Positions 46,719-56,607 of a stretch of DNA of 64,000 nucleotides are shown in pieces. Location: contig CANMCO010000002.1 in the NCBI GenBank assembly GCA_947496355.1, positions 434,001 to 498,000 on the forward strand. The letters are read 5' to 3'. Position 1 is the stretch's first letter. Each line of letters begins with the position of its first letter. Source of the DNA: an uncultured Aquimarina sp. (lineage in GTDB: Bacteria > Bacteroidota > Bacteroidia > Flavobacteriales > Flavobacteriaceae). Made by a program: the position numbers and the translations under genes. The notes beneath the pieces were generated by a model. It made no database searches. It saw nothing but the letters and a program-made list of their open reading frames with translations, and was not told the DNA's origin.

Positions 46719-48053
46719 GTGAAAAGATTAGTAGTCTTAGGTGCGGCAGAAAGTGGAGTGGGTACTGCTATTTTGGGAAAAAAGGAAGGATACGAAGTAT
46801 TTGTCTCAGATAAAGGGATAATTACAGATCAATATAAAGAAGTTCTTAGAAATTTTGAAATTGAATGGGAAGAGCAACAGCATACAGAATCTAAAATTCT
46901 AAATGCACATGTGGTGATGAAAAGCCCCGGGATTCCGGATAAAGTAGCACTCGTTCAGAGTTTGCTTAAAGAAGAAATCCCAGTAGTGTCAGAAATAGAA
47001 TTTGCTGCGGCATATACCTCTGCAAAAATTATTGGTGTTACGGGTAGTAATGGAAAAACCACAACAACGATGCTTACACATTATGTGCTTAAGAAAGGAG
47101 GACTAGATGTTAATGTGGCCGGCAATATTGGTGATAGTTTTGCAAAACAAGTAGCGCAAAATGATAGCGAGCATTACGTGTTAGAACTAAGTAGTTTTCA
47201 GTTAGATGGAATAAAAGGTTTTGCGCCTCATATTGCGATATTAACTAATATCACACCTGATCATCTGGATCGATATGAATATAAATTTGAGAACTATATC
47301 GCATCGAAATTCAGGATAGCTATGAATCAAAAAGAACATGATTATTTCATTTATGATGCAGATGATGAAGTAATAACTGAATATTTAAAAGAACACCCTA
47401 TTCGATCAAAATTATTGCCTTTTTCGTTAACAAAAAAGGTAGAAAATGGAGCGTATTTAGAAGAAAACAATATAAAAATAACTATAGATAATAACACACT
47501 GATCATGCCAACAAAAAATTTAGCACTAAAAGGAAATCACAACGTAAAAAATGCAATGGCTGCCGCTACAGTTTCGCAATTGTTGAAAATCCGGAAAACA
47601 ACTATTAGGGAATGTTTAGAAAATTTTCATGGGGTGGAACATCGGCTAGAGAGTGTATTGAAAATAAACAATGTGCAATACATTAACGATTCAAAAGCGA
47701 CAAATGTAAATGCAGCATATTACGCTTTGGATGCTATGAAATCTGCTACGGTTTGGATCGTTGGTGGTGTTGATAAGGGTAATAATTATACAGAATTATA
47801 CTCTCTGGTAAATGAGAAAGTGAAAGCTATTATTTGTTTGGGAGTGGACAACTCTAAGATAATTAATGCTTTTGGAAATTGTGTTGATAATATCGTAGAA
47901 ACACAATCTATGAAGGAAGCAGTGAAAATGGCATATAAAATAGCTGAAAGAAATGAAAATGTATTATTATCGCCTGCATGTGCAAGTTTTGATCTGTTCA
48001 AAAATTATGAAGAAAGAGGGCGTCAGTTTAAGGAAGCAGTGAGGGAATTATAG
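46719..48053 (+). CDS. murD: UDP-MurNAc-alanine D-glutamate ligase
   Basis: A 444-residue Mur ligase starting at GTG (46719), 1 bp after mraY. It has an N-terminal Rossmann-like uracil-binding domain (VVLGAAESGVGTA), the P-loop GVTGSNGKTTTT near 105, the ITPDHLDRY segment and YINDSKATNVNA near 322. It adds D-Glu to UDP-MurNAc-L-Ala. Confidence 0.96.
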   Translation: MKRLVVLGAAESGVGTAILGKKEGYEVFVSDKGIITDQYKEVLRNFEIEWEEQQHTESKILNAHVVMKSPGIPDKVALVQSLLKEEIPVVSEIEFAAAYTSAKIIGVTGSNGKTTTTMLTHYVLKKGGLDVNVAGNIGDSFAKQVAQNDSEHYVLELSSFQLDGIKGFAPHIAILTNITPDHLDRYEYKFENYIASKFRIAMNQKEHDYFIYDADDEVITEYLKEHPIRSKLLPFSLTKKVENGAYLEENNIKITIDNNTLIMPTKNLALKGNHNVKNAMAAATVSQLLKIRKTTIRECLENFHGVEHRLESVLKINNVQYINDSKATNVNAAYYALDAMKSATVWIVGGVDKGNNYTELYSLVNEKVKAIICLGVDNSKIINAFGNCVDNIVETQSMKEAVKMAYKIAERNENVLLSPACASFDLFKNYEERGRQFKEAVREL

Positions 48054-48095
48054 GATATTAATTAAGCGAAGTGATTAAAAACGTAATGCATAAGA

Positions 48096-49301
48096 ATGAC
48101 TAAGGTATTAGCAAATATAAAAGGTGATAAGGTGATTTGGGCAGTAGCTGCCCTGTTGGCATTATTTTCCTTCTTGCCAGTATATAGTGCTAGTAGTAAT
48201 TTGGCATATCTCTATGGTGATGGAGACACGTTTAGTTTTTTGGTAAAACATTTCGCACATTTGGTTTTAGGGTTTTTAATAATGTATGGAGTACATAAAA
48301 TACCATATAATTATTTCAAAGGTCTTTCTATTATTATGATACCGGTGGTTTTGATATTGCTATTAGTAACAATGGCGCAAAACACGACAATAGAGGGTGC
48401 CAATGCAAGTAGATGGATCCGATTACCTTTTGTTGGGGTAACGTTTCAGACATCAACCCTTGCCGCAGTTGTTCTAATGGCTTATGTAGCTAGATATCTT
48501 TCGAAAATTAAAGATAAGAGTATCACGTTTAAGGAAACATTATTGCCGTTGTGGTTACCAGTGTTTCTTGTATTAATGTTGATTCTTCCTGCTAATTTTT
48601 CTACAGCAGCTATTATGTTTTCAATGGTTATTATGCTGGTTTTTCTTGGGGGATATCCACTTAAATACATCTCGGTAATTCTAGGGTCCGGATTTATAAT
48701 CCTGGTCTTCTTTATCTTATTCGCAAAAGCATTTCCTGGGATGTTTCCTAATAGGGTAGATACGTGGGTTAGTAGGATAGAGAATTTTACAAATGATACA
48801 GGTACTCAAGAAGCTTATCAAATTGAACGTGCAAAAATTGCAATCGCCAGAGGAGGTGTTATTGGAACAGGTCCGGGTAAGAGTGTGCAAAGAAACTTTT
48901 TGCCACAATCATCATCGGATTTCATTTATGCTATTATAATTGAAGAATGGGGTTTTGTGGGAGGAATTTTCCTAATGTTGTTGTATTTGTTACTGCTTTT
49001 TAGGTTAGTAATTGCGGCACATAAAAGCCCAGACATGTTTGGGAAATTATTAGTCATAGGAGTTGGACTTCCGATAGTATTTCAGGCATTGATTAACATG
49101 GCGGTAGCGGTAGAGCTGTTTCCGGTTACTGGTCAAACGCTTCCGCTTATAAGTAGTGGAGGTACTTCCATATGGATGACCTGCCTTGCTATAGGAATAG
49201 TTTTAAGTGTGAGTAGTAGAAGAGAAGAATTAATAGAAGAAGAATTACATAAAGAAAAAGAAGAAAACCCTTTAGAGGTTTTAAGAGAAGTATATGAGTA
49301 A
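48096..49301 (+). CDS. ftsW: Septal peptidoglycan glycosyltransferase FtsW
   Basis: The 401-residue SEDS protein has about ten membrane helices. Conserved parts are [15 protein letters not shown] near 105-118, [11 protein letters not shown] near 163, and [31 protein letters not shown] near 256-285, which includes the SEDS signature around the catalytic region. The C-terminal tail is acidic and cytoplasmic. It polymerises septal glycan with the ftsI product. It overlaps murG by 8 bp. Confidence 0.96.
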   Translation: MTKVLANIKGDKVIWAVAALLALFSFLPVYSASSNLAYLYGDGDTFSFLVKHFAHLVLGFLIMYGVHKIPYNYFKGLSIIMIPVVLILLLVTMAQNTTIEGANASRWIRLPFVGVTFQTSTLAAVVLMAYVARYLSKIKDKSITFKETLLPLWLPVFLVLMLILPANFSTAAIMFSMVIMLVFLGGYPLKYISVILGSGFIILVFFILFAKAFPGMFPNRVDTWVSRIENFTNDTGTQEAYQIERAKIAIARGGVIGTGPGKSVQRNFLPQSSSDFIYAIIIEEWGFVGGIFLMLLYLLLLFRLVIAAHKSPDMFGKLLVIGVGLPIVFQALINMAVAVELFPVTGQTLPLISSGGTSIWMTCLAIGIVLSVSSRREELIEEELHKEKEENPLEVLREVYE

Positions 49302-50391
49302 AGGACTGAAAGTCATATTATCTGGAGGAGGAACAGGTGGGCATATCTATCCTGCTATAGCTATTGCAAACGAATTGTGCAGTAGGTATCCGGATACTTC
49401 AGTTTTGTTTGTAGGAGCCAAAGATCGGATGGAAATGCAAAAAGTGCCCCAGGCCGGGTATGAAATTATTGGATTATGGATTAGTGGTATTCAAAGAAAA
49501 TTAACACTAAGCAACCTTATGTTTCCTATTAAGTTGTTAAGTAGTCTTTGGAAATCAAGAGGGATTATAAAAAAATTCAATCCGGATATAGTAATTGGAA
49601 CCGGAGGCTTTGCAAGTGGGCCTTTACTAAAAATGGCGGACTCCAAAAAAATTCCTACGGTAATACAGGAACAAAATTCATTTCCGGGAATTACTAATAA
49701 ATGGTTGGCAAAAGGAGCGGATAAAATATGTGTAGCCTATGATCATATGGATCGATTTTTTCCAAGTGATAAAATAGTGAAAACAGGTAATCCAGTTCGT
49801 CAGGATTTGTTGAAAACAGAAGGAAAGAAAGATCTAGGAATTACAAAGTATAATCTAAGTAAAGAAAAAAAAACGGTATTGATTCTAGGGGGAAGCCTTG
49901 GCGCCAGAAGAGTTAATCAGCTTATTGAGAAAGAACTTGATTTTTTTGAAGAAAAAGGTGTTCAGGTGATTTGGCAATGTGGTAAACTGTATTATGAGGA
50001 GTATAAAAAATACGCTGGTCAAAGAGATGTGCAGGTTCATCAGTTTCTAGACACTATGGATTTGGCATACGCGGCAGCAGATGTTATAATATCAAGGGCA
50101 GGAGCGAGTTCGGTTTCAGAATTATGTATTGTGGCAAAACCAGTTTTGTTTATCCCGTCTCCCAATGTGGCAGAAGATCATCAGACTAAAAATGCGCAAG
50201 CAATTGTTGATAATAAAGCAGCTAGAATGCTAAAGGAAAATCAGTTGGATGAGGAGTTTCAAAATACGCTTTCAGAATTATTAGTGTCTGAGGAGTTACA
50301 GAGGAATCTTTCAGATAATATTAAAAAGTTGGCCTCACCAAATGCAACATCTGACATAGTAAACGAAATTGAAAAATTATTAAAAAAGTAG
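49294..50391 (+). CDS. murG: Lipid II synthase MurG
   Basis: A 365-residue GT28 glycosyltransferase that adds GlcNAc to lipid I at the inner face of the membrane. The N-terminal Gly-loop is [13 protein letters not shown] near 9-21; the donor site has [22 protein letters not shown] and the [14 protein letters not shown] segment. Length is typical. It overlaps the end of ftsW. Confidence 0.97.
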   Translation: MSKGLKVILSGGGTGGHIYPAIAIANELCSRYPDTSVLFVGAKDRMEMQKVPQAGYEIIGLWISGIQRKLTLSNLMFPIKLLSSLWKSRGIIKKFNPDIVIGTGGFASGPLLKMADSKKIPTVIQEQNSFPGITNKWLAKGADKICVAYDHMDRFFPSDKIVKTGNPVRQDLLKTEGKKDLGITKYNLSKEKKTVLILGGSLGARRVNQLIEKELDFFEEKGVQVIWQCGKLYYEEYKKYAGQRDVQVHQFLDTMDLAYAAADVIISRAGASSVSELCIVAKPVLFIPSPNVAEDHQTKNAQAIVDNKAARMLKENQLDEEFQNTLSELLVSEELQRNLSDNIKKLASPNATSDIVNEIEKLLKK

Positions 50392-50416
50392 CCGATTATT
50401 AGGCTTTTGAATATAA

Positions 50417-51763
50417 ATGAGTAAAAGTTTAGAGAACATAAAGAATGTATATTTTATTGGTATAGGAGGTATCGGTATGAGTGCACTTGCTCGATATTTT
50501 AAGTTTCTTGGAAAAAATGTTGCTGGTTATGATAAAACTTCAACTCAGATTACTTCGGATTTGGATGAATTAGGAATCGAAATCCATTTTGAAGATAACG
50601 TAAATGCTATCCCCAAGTCGTTTTTAAATAAAGAGGAAACAGTGGTGGTTTATACTCCTGCTATTCCAAAAAATCATAAAGAACTTATTTATGTTCGTGA
50701 TAATGGTTTTACAATAAAGAAGAGAGCCGAAATTTTAGGAATAATTACAAAAGACATATATACACTTGCTGTAGCAGGAACTCATGGTAAAACCACAACC
50801 ACTGCGATTTTAGCACACTTACTTAAGGAAAGTGGGGCTAAGGTAACTGCATTTCTTGGCGGTATTAGCGAGAATTATAACTCTAACCTGGTTTTAGAAG
50901 GAAATGAAGTCGTAGTCGTAGAGGCTGATGAATTTGATAGATCATTTTTACAGCTATATCCGGATGTTGTAGCCATAACGTCTATGGATGCAGATCATTT
51001 GGATATATATGAAAAAGCAAATGCACTAGAAGAGTCATTTATAGAATTTTCATCAAGAGCAAAAGATCACCTTTTGGTGTGTAATGGTTTACCACTTTCT
51101 GGAATTACTTTTGGTATTGATGATGACTCTGATTACTGCGCTCAAAACATAAAAATAGATAACGGTGCATACGTTTTTGATTTAAAAACACCACACAAAC
51201 TCATTGAAGACTTGCATTTAAACCTGCCAGGTAGACACAACTTGTTAAATGCAATTACGGCCTTTGCTATAGCGATGCTTTACGGCTCCCCGACCGGGTC
51301 TTTGGCAAGGGCTTTATTTTCGTTTAAAGGTGTTCAGCGTAGATTTAGTTATCAGATAAAAACAGATGATTTGGTGTATGTAGATGACTATGCGCATCAC
51401 CCAACAGAAATCAATGCACTACATCAAGCGGTGCGCGAAATGCATTCAAATAAAAAAGTGTTGGTGGTTTTTCAACCACATTTATATAGTAGAACAAGAG
51501 ATTTTGCATCAGATTTTGCCAAGAGTCTTAATCAATTTGATGAAGTGTTGCTTTTGGATATCTATCCTGCAAGAGAATTGCCAATTCAGGGTGTAACCTC
51601 GGATTGGTTGTTAGAATTGATTGATAATGACAATAAAAAACTGGTTACAAAAGATAATTTGATCAAAGAAATAAAGAAAAGTGATGCGCAGGTAATTCTA
51701 ACCGTAGGAGCTGGAGATATAGGAGAAGAAGTAAATGGTATAAAAGAAGCATTATTGTTATGA
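50417..51763 (+). CDS. murC: UDP-MurNAc L-alanine ligase
   Basis: A 448-residue Mur ligase. It begins with YFIGIGGIGMSALARYF, has the P-loop VAGTHGKTTTT near 118 and VVEADEFDRSFL, and DDYAHHPTEI near 323. It adds the first L-Ala to UDP-MurNAc. It is 25 bp after murG and overlaps ftsQ by 4 bp. Confidence 0.97.
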   Translation: MSKSLENIKNVYFIGIGGIGMSALARYFKFLGKNVAGYDKTSTQITSDLDELGIEIHFEDNVNAIPKSFLNKEETVVVYTPAIPKNHKELIYVRDNGFTIKKRAEILGIITKDIYTLAVAGTHGKTTTTAILAHLLKESGAKVTAFLGGISENYNSNLVLEGNEVVVVEADEFDRSFLQLYPDVVAITSMDADHLDIYEKANALEESFIEFSSRAKDHLLVCNGLPLSGITFGIDDDSDYCAQNIKIDNGAYVFDLKTPHKLIEDLHLNLPGRHNLLNAITAFAIAMLYGSPTGSLARALFSFKGVQRRFSYQIKTDDLVYVDDYAHHPTEINALHQAVREMHSNKKVLVVFQPHLYSRTRDFASDFAKSLNQFDEVLLLDIYPARELPIQGVTSDWLLELIDNDNKKLVTKDNLIKEIKKSDAQVILTVGAGDIGEEVNGIKEALLL

Positions 51764-52479
51764 AGAAAAGAATGTTTACATATCTAAAATTTACAAGTTT
51801 GGTTGGTTTGATCATTGTTCTTTTTGCTTTTACAAGTAAGCGAAATAAGCAAAGAAAAATCAGTGAAGTACGTATAGAGTTTATAGAAGAACAAGATCCG
51901 TATGTAAATGAAGCGACGGTTAATAAATTGTTAATACAAAATCAAGAGAGGGTTACAAACGTAGGTAAAGAAATTTTAGTTTTGAATACTGTAGAACAAG
52001 ACCTGGATTCACACAAAATGGTCGAACATTCTGATGTGTATCTTACTGTGAATGGAGAACTTAGGGCAAGAATCAAGCAAAGAACCCCAATTGCTAGAGT
52101 TAACGCTGTTACTCCTTTTTATGTAGATGTTATTGGTAATACGATGCCTCTGTCTGAAAGTTATTCGGCACATGTGCCCTTGGTACATAATGTTTCAGAG
52201 CGAGAGGTTGCTGAAGTTTTTCCATTATTAAAGGAAATTCAAGAAGATAAATTTTTAAGAAAGCATGTAGTTGGGATATATTTAAACATGCAGGGATACT
52301 ATGAATTAGAGTTAAGGGTGTATCCTTTTAGAGTGATTATTGGGAAAGTTGAAAATTTAAAAGGTAAGGTCAAAAATTTTAAAGCATTCTATCAGAAAGC
52401 TTTAAAAGATCAAAGCCTTGATAAATATAAAAAAGTCAGTTTACAATTTAGAAATCAAGTGGTGTGCACAATAAAATAA
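51760..52479 (+). CDS. ftsQ: Cell division protein FtsQ
   Basis: This 239-residue protein has one N-terminal membrane helix (about 8-25) and an extracytoplasmic domain with REPTPIARV-like phrases (RIKQRTPIARVNAVTP) and YVDVIGNTMPLSESY. The POTRA region after the helix is short and divergent, as often in Bacteroidota. Identification relies on topology, length and the position between murC and ftsA. Confidence 0.85.
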   Translation: MKKRMFTYLKFTSLVGLIIVLFAFTSKRNKQRKISEVRIEFIEEQDPYVNEATVNKLLIQNQERVTNVGKEILVLNTVEQDLDSHKMVEHSDVYLTVNGELRARIKQRTPIARVNAVTPFYVDVIGNTMPLSESYSAHVPLVHNVSEREVAEVFPLLKEIQEDKFLRKHVVGIYLNMQGYYELELRVYPFRVIIGKVENLKGKVKNFKAFYQKALKDQSLDKYKKVSLQFRNQVVCTIK

Positions 52480-52486
52480 TACCAAT

Positions 52487-53833
52487 ATGGAAAGAGAAAT
52501 GAATGAAATAGCGGTAGGATTAGACATAGGAACAACAAAGATTGTTGCTATGGTGGGGCGGTATAATGAGTACGGAAAGATGGAAGTCTTGGGAGTTGGT
52601 AAATCCAAAAGTTTGGGAGTACACCGCGGAGTTGTTAATAACATTACTCAAACCATTCAGTCCATACAACAAGCCGTTCAGGAAGCAGAAAGTGTATCGG
52701 GTATGAAAATCAATGATGTTACCGTAGGGATCGCAGGCCAGCATATTCGTAGCTTACAACATAGCGATTATATCACGAGGCCAAATGCAGATGCAGTAAT
52801 AGATGAAGATGATATCGATAAGCTTTGCAACCAGGTACATAAATTAGTTATGTTACCGGGAGAAGAAATTCTTCACGTGTTACCACAAGAATATAAAGTA
52901 GATGGTCAAGCTGAAATAAAGGAACCTGTTGGAATGTATGGAGGAAGACTAGAGGCTAATTTCCATGTAGTGGTAGGACAAGTAACGTCGATTCGAAACA
53001 TAGGAAGGTGTGTCAAAAGTTCTGGATTAGAATTGTCTGATGTAACGCTAGAGCCATTAGCTTCAGCAAATGCAGTATTGAGCCAGGAGGAAAAAGAAGC
53101 CGGAGTAGCTTTAATAGACATAGGTGGTGGTACTACCGATCTTGCAATATTTAAAGATGGTATTATTCGCCATACGGCTGTAATACCTTTTGGAGGAAAC
53201 GTAATTACAGAAGATATTAAAGAAGGATGTTCTATTATCGAAAAGCAAGCAGAACTTCTGAAAATAAAGTTTGGATCTGCCTGGCCAGGAGAAAATAAGG
53301 ATAATGAAATTGTATCTATTCCTGGTTTACGAGGAAGAGAGCCAAAAGAGATTACGCTTAAAAACCTATCCAAGATTATTCATGCACGAGTAGTTGAGAT
53401 CGTAGAGCAGGTATTTTTAGAAATAAAAAACTATGGCCATGAATCTCCTAAGAAAAAGTTGATAGCAGGTATTGTATTAACTGGTGGAGGATCCCAGCTC
53501 AAACATCTTAAACAGCTTGTAGAATATATTACAGGTATGGATACGAGAATTGGTTATCCTAATGAGCATTTGGCAGGTAATAGCGATTCAGAAACTACAA
53601 GTCCAATGTATGCCACAGCAGTAGGATTGGTGATGGATAGTTTGGTGCATATCAAGAAACAGAAAAAAACCATGAAAAAAGAAACTTTGGCGAATGCAGA
53701 AGGAACGCAGCAAGTCGAAGTTGAAGATACAGTAATCGAAGAAGAAAACCCGAGAGTTGATCTGAAACCCAGAAAGAATATTCTAGAAAAATGGACAGAG
53801 AAGTTTAAGGAATTCTTGGATAACGCAGAATAA
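52487..53833 (+). CDS. ftsA: Cell division protein FtsA
   Basis: A 448-residue actin-like ATPase that tethers FtsZ to the membrane. It has IAVGLDIGTTKIVAMVG (phosphate 1), ALIDIGGGTTDLAIF (phosphate 2, near 207-221), IVLTGGGSQLKHLKQL (adenosine motif), and a C-terminal basic amphipathic segment RKNILEKWTEKFKEFLD for membrane binding. A linker of about 45 residues precedes that helix. Confidence 0.96.
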   Translation: MEREMNEIAVGLDIGTTKIVAMVGRYNEYGKMEVLGVGKSKSLGVHRGVVNNITQTIQSIQQAVQEAESVSGMKINDVTVGIAGQHIRSLQHSDYITRPNADAVIDEDDIDKLCNQVHKLVMLPGEEILHVLPQEYKVDGQAEIKEPVGMYGGRLEANFHVVVGQVTSIRNIGRCVKSSGLELSDVTLEPLASANAVLSQEEKEAGVALIDIGGGTTDLAIFKDGIIRHTAVIPFGGNVITEDIKEGCSIIEKQAELLKIKFGSAWPGENKDNEIVSIPGLRGREPKEITLKNLSKIIHARVVEIVEQVFLEIKNYGHESPKKKLIAGIVLTGGGSQLKHLKQLVEYITGMDTRIGYPNEHLAGNSDSETTSPMYATAVGLVMDSLVHIKKQKKTMKKETLANAEGTQQVEVEDTVIEEENPRVDLKPRKNILEKWTEKFKEFLDNAE

Positions 53834-53908
53834 TTAGGAGCTTATAATGTTCAAATTTTGAGCAGTAAAAATATTTAAAAAAGTAGGAGAACCAGAAAAT
53901 TAGCAATT

Positions 53909-55879
53909 ATGAGTAATAAGGAGGAATTCGAAAATATTTCGTTTGATTTGCCTAAAAATCAATCCAATGTGATCAAAGTGATCGGAGTTGGTGGAGGTGG
54001 TAGTAATGCCATCAATCATATGTTCCAGCAAGGGATCAAAGGAGTGGATTTTGTAATCTGTAATACAGATGCACAGGCATTAGAGAACAGTTCAATCCCA
54101 AATAAAATCCAGTTAGGTGTTTCTCTAACAGAGGGATTGGGTGCCGGTGCAAATCCAGAAGTAGGAGAGCAATCTGCAGTAGAGAGCTACGAGGAGATAA
54201 AAAGAATGTTGGATACCAATACCAAAATGATCTTTATCACTGCAGGTATGGGAGGTGGAACAGGTACCGGAGCGGCTCCTATTATTGCAAAAATGGCAAG
54301 AGAACTTGATATTCTTACCGTTGGTATTGTAACGATTCCTTTTCAGTTTGAAGGGAAAATGCGTAACGAACAAGCACATTTGGGAGTAGAACGACTTCGT
54401 GCTCATGTAGATTCCTTAATTGTTATCAATAACAATAAATTAAGAGAAGTTTATGGTAACCTAGGATTTAAAGCTGGTTTCTCAAAAGCAGATGAAGTTC
54501 TTGCAACTGCATCTCGTGGTATAGCCGAGGTTATTACGCATCACTATACGCAAAATATAGATTTACGTGATGCTAAAACGGTTCTTAGTAATAGTGGTAC
54601 TGCAATCATGGGCTCTGCTAATGCCTCTGGTAACAAACGTGCACACGATGCAATCGTTAAAGCATTAGACTCTCCGCTACTTAATGATAATAAAATTACG
54701 GGTGCAAAAAATGTGCTGCTATTAATAGTTTCTGGTAAAGAAGAGATTACTATAGATGAAATAGGTGAGATTAATGACCATATTCAGCAAGAAGCAGGTC
54801 ATGGAGCTAACATTATTATGGGTGTTGGTGAAGACGAATCTCTAGAAGATGCAATTTCTGTTACTGTAATTGCTACCGGATTTGATGTAGAACAGCAAGA
54901 TGAAATTGTAAATACAGAGACTAAAAAAATTATTCATACGCTAGAAGATGAGCAACGTGCAGCAGTACAGGATTTAACTCCTAAATCTACAGGTAATGTG
55001 ACACCAATACTATCTCCGTTGCCAAAGAAGGAAGAAATAGAAGAACCTGCAATTATAAAACATGAATTGATAGAGGAAGAAGAAGTAGACGAAGATACAT
55101 TATTAGTTCCTACAACCGATCTATTGAAGAATATAGATGTAGAATATGAAATAGTCGATGCCTTTTCTTCTGACAATGATTTTGTGATAATCAACGCACA
55201 AGATATTATCAAAGAGATCGAAGTCAACGATGCCAAAGAAGTAGCTGCAGAGGAAGAAAAAGAAGATCAGTTTTCTCTTGCATTTGATATGCCTGTAAGT
55301 GGAAATAAGGAAGAAGAAACTGGTAATTTTGCTGCTTCAAATGTAAAAGAAGAAGAGGATGAGCAACCTATTGTTTTTGATTTAAGCGATGATATCCTTG
55401 ATATGGAAGTCAATGAACCTATAGAAGTAGTTCCCGTAGGTGAAACTGTATCTGGAGGAGGGCGTAAGTATAGTTTAGAAGACTATATGGAAGAAGAAAA
55501 ACGACTTACTGAAGCACAACCCGCAGAGGTGATGGAAGAAGTGGATGAAGAAGTAGTTTTTGAAAAGAAAACTGTAGCCCCAGAACCTGAAACAGAAAAA
55601 GCAGAGGATCTTGATCCAATGAATCAACCAATCTCTGAAACGCTTAAGGCAAGAGCCGAAGAACGCCGAGCAAAAATGAAAGAGTTTAATTATAAATTCA
55701 AAAATAGCACTTCTAAGATTGATGATATCGAGAAAGAACCAGCATATAAACGTGCAGGTATCGATGTGGATTCTAAATCAGAAGATTCAGGGCTGTCTAG
55801 AACATCATTAGGTACAGATAGTAATGATGACATTCAATTACGCAAAAACAATTCTTTTTTGCATGACAATGTAGACTAA
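53909..55879 (+). CDS. ftsZ: Cell division protein FtsZ
   Basis: A 656-residue tubulin homologue. The GTPase core (about 15-330) has VGGGGSNAINHM and the tubulin signature GGGTGTGAAP near 115-124. A long acidic linker of about 280 residues follows, rich in Glu and Asp, ending in the conserved C-terminal peptide RKNNSFLHDNVD. Such a long linker is normal in Bacteroidota. It ends the dcw cluster and is followed by a hairpin terminator. Confidence 0.97.
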   Translation: MSNKEEFENISFDLPKNQSNVIKVIGVGGGGSNAINHMFQQGIKGVDFVICNTDAQALENSSIPNKIQLGVSLTEGLGAGANPEVGEQSAVESYEEIKRMLDTNTKMIFITAGMGGGTGTGAAPIIAKMARELDILTVGIVTIPFQFEGKMRNEQAHLGVERLRAHVDSLIVINNNKLREVYGNLGFKAGFSKADEVLATASRGIAEVITHHYTQNIDLRDAKTVLSNSGTAIMGSANASGNKRAHDAIVKALDSPLLNDNKITGAKNVLLLIVSGKEEITIDEIGEINDHIQQEAGHGANIIMGVGEDESLEDAISVTVIATGFDVEQQDEIVNTETKKIIHTLEDEQRAAVQDLTPKSTGNVTPILSPLPKKEEIEEPAIIKHELIEEEEVDEDTLLVPTTDLLKNIDVEYEIVDAFSSDNDFVIINAQDIIKEIEVNDAKEVAAEEEKEDQFSLAFDMPVSGNKEEETGNFAASNVKEEEDEQPIVFDLSDDILDMEVNEPIEVVPVGETVSGGGRKYSLEDYMEEEKRLTEAQPAEVMEEVDEEVVFEKKTVAPEPETEKAEDLDPMNQPISETLKARAEERRAKMKEFNYKFKNSTSKIDDIEKEPAYKRAGIDVDSKSEDSGLSRTSLGTDSNDDIQLRKNNSFLHDNVD

Positions 55880-55921
55880 TGGTGATTTACAAATATTATT
55901 TACTAGGATTATAGATCTGTC

Positions 55922-55941
55922 ATTCCAGCGTAGGCTGGAAT
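55922..55941. repeat. Short palindrome (REP-like)
   Basis: ATTCCAGC (55922-55929) and GCTGGAAT (55934-55941) are exact inverted copies around a 4-nt loop and are flanked by GTC and CCAAGAGATGA. Elements of this type occur many times in flavobacterial genomes to my knowledge; only one copy is in the window. Confidence 0.6.
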
Positions 55942-55968
55942 CCAAGAGATGATTCTAATAAATAAACT

Positions 55969-56007
55969 AAACCGATAATCTGACATTAGATTATCGGTTT
56001 ATTTTTT
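55969..56007 (+). terminator. Terminator of the dcw cluster
   Basis: AAACCGATAATCT (55969-55981) pairs perfectly with 55988-56000 around a 6-nt loop and is followed by a T-rich tract to 56007. Confidence 0.9.
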
Positions 56008-56041
56008 ATCTTCGCAATCCAAAAGTTTAAAATCAAACACC

Positions 56042-56491
56042 ATGAGTTTAGAGCAAAAGGTAATGACCGCAATGAAAGAGGCGATGAAAGCCAAAGATAC
56101 TAACGCATTAACATCATTGCGAGCAGTAAAATCTGCTATTTTATTGGCTCAAACAGAGAGTGGAGCAAAAGCAGAACTTACTGAAGATCAAGAGTTAAAG
56201 TTGTTGCAAAAGCAAGTGAAACAACGTAAGGATAGTGCGGCTATTTTTACAGAGCAGGGTAGAGATGACCTTGCAGAACCAGAATTAGCACAAGCTAAAG
56301 TAATCGAGCAATTTTTGCCTGAACAATTAAGCGAAGAGGAGATTGAAAAAGTAATAGTAGATATTATTGCTAAAACCGGAGCAGAAGGCATGAAGGATAT
56401 GGGTAAGGTAATGGGTATGGCCAATGCTGCATTAACGGGTAAGGCAGACGGTAAGACTATTTCTACTATCGTAAAAAGTAAATTGTCATGA
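56042..56491 (+). CDS. GatB/YqeY domain protein
   Basis: A 149-residue soluble protein of the YqeY family. It opens LEQKVMTAMKEAMKAKDTNALTSLRAVKSAI and has the KQRKDSAAIFTEQGRDDLAEPELAQAKVIEQFLPEQ region; the C-terminus GKVMGMANAALTGKADGKTISTIVKSKL is related to the tRNA-binding tail domain of GatB. The precise role is unknown. It is the last ordinary gene before the GIY-YIG array. Confidence 0.93.
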   Translation: MSLEQKVMTAMKEAMKAKDTNALTSLRAVKSAILLAQTESGAKAELTEDQELKLLQKQVKQRKDSAAIFTEQGRDDLAEPELAQAKVIEQFLPEQLSEEEIEKVIVDIIAKTGAEGMKDMGKVMGMANAALTGKADGKTISTIVKSKLS

Positions 56492-56505
56492 ATAACACTT
56501 TCTTT

Positions 56506-56533
56506 CCCCTCTTGAGAGGGGTTAGGGGTGTGT
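56506..56533. repeat. Palindromic repeat next to the array
   Basis: CCCCTC (56506-56511), TTGA, GAGGGG (56516-56521), then TTAGGGGTGTGT. This resembles a frequent flavobacterial intergenic palindrome. It ends 2 bp before the first tRNA fragment of the GIY-YIG array and so marks the left edge. Confidence 0.55.
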
Positions 56534-56536
56534 ATA

Positions 56537-56558
56537 GGCCGCGTGGCGCAACTGAATA
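56537..56558 (+). pseudogene. tRNA-Arg 5' fragment, unit 1
   Basis: Identical to bases 1-22 of the complete tRNA-Arg at 57797 (acceptor 5' strand, D-stem 5' strand and most of the D-loop). It is followed by a palindrome in place of the rest of the D-loop, then GCGCAT, which equals bases 23-28 of the tRNA. It cannot make a functional tRNA. It probably marks the original tRNA 5' end. Confidence 0.9.
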
Positions 56559-56598
56559 CCCGCCCGATCCGAACTTACGTTAGTCTCGTTCGGGCGGG
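56559..56598. repeat. 40-nt palindrome in tRNA D-loop remnant, unit 1
   Basis: CCCGCCCGA and TCGGGCGGG form a 9-bp stem around a 22-nt centre. The G+C content is far above its surroundings. Copies lie at 56874-56913, 57189-57228 and 57504-57543. On both sides the flanking bases continue the tRNA sequence, so it looks inserted into a tRNA remnant. The 3' codons of the preceding GIY-YIG frame read into it (EYPPDPN). Confidence 0.88.
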
Positions 56599-56607
56599 GC
56601 GCATAAA

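Noticed and set aside
52906..53373. 155-codon minus-strand frame inside ftsA
   Set aside because: ftsA is unambiguous on the plus strand. The minus frame has no promoter, no family pattern and no partner.
54934..55236. 100-codon minus-strand frame inside ftsZ
   Set aside because: It is the complement of the acidic FtsZ linker; the Ser/Thr/Ile-rich reading results from Glu/Asp codons on the other strand.
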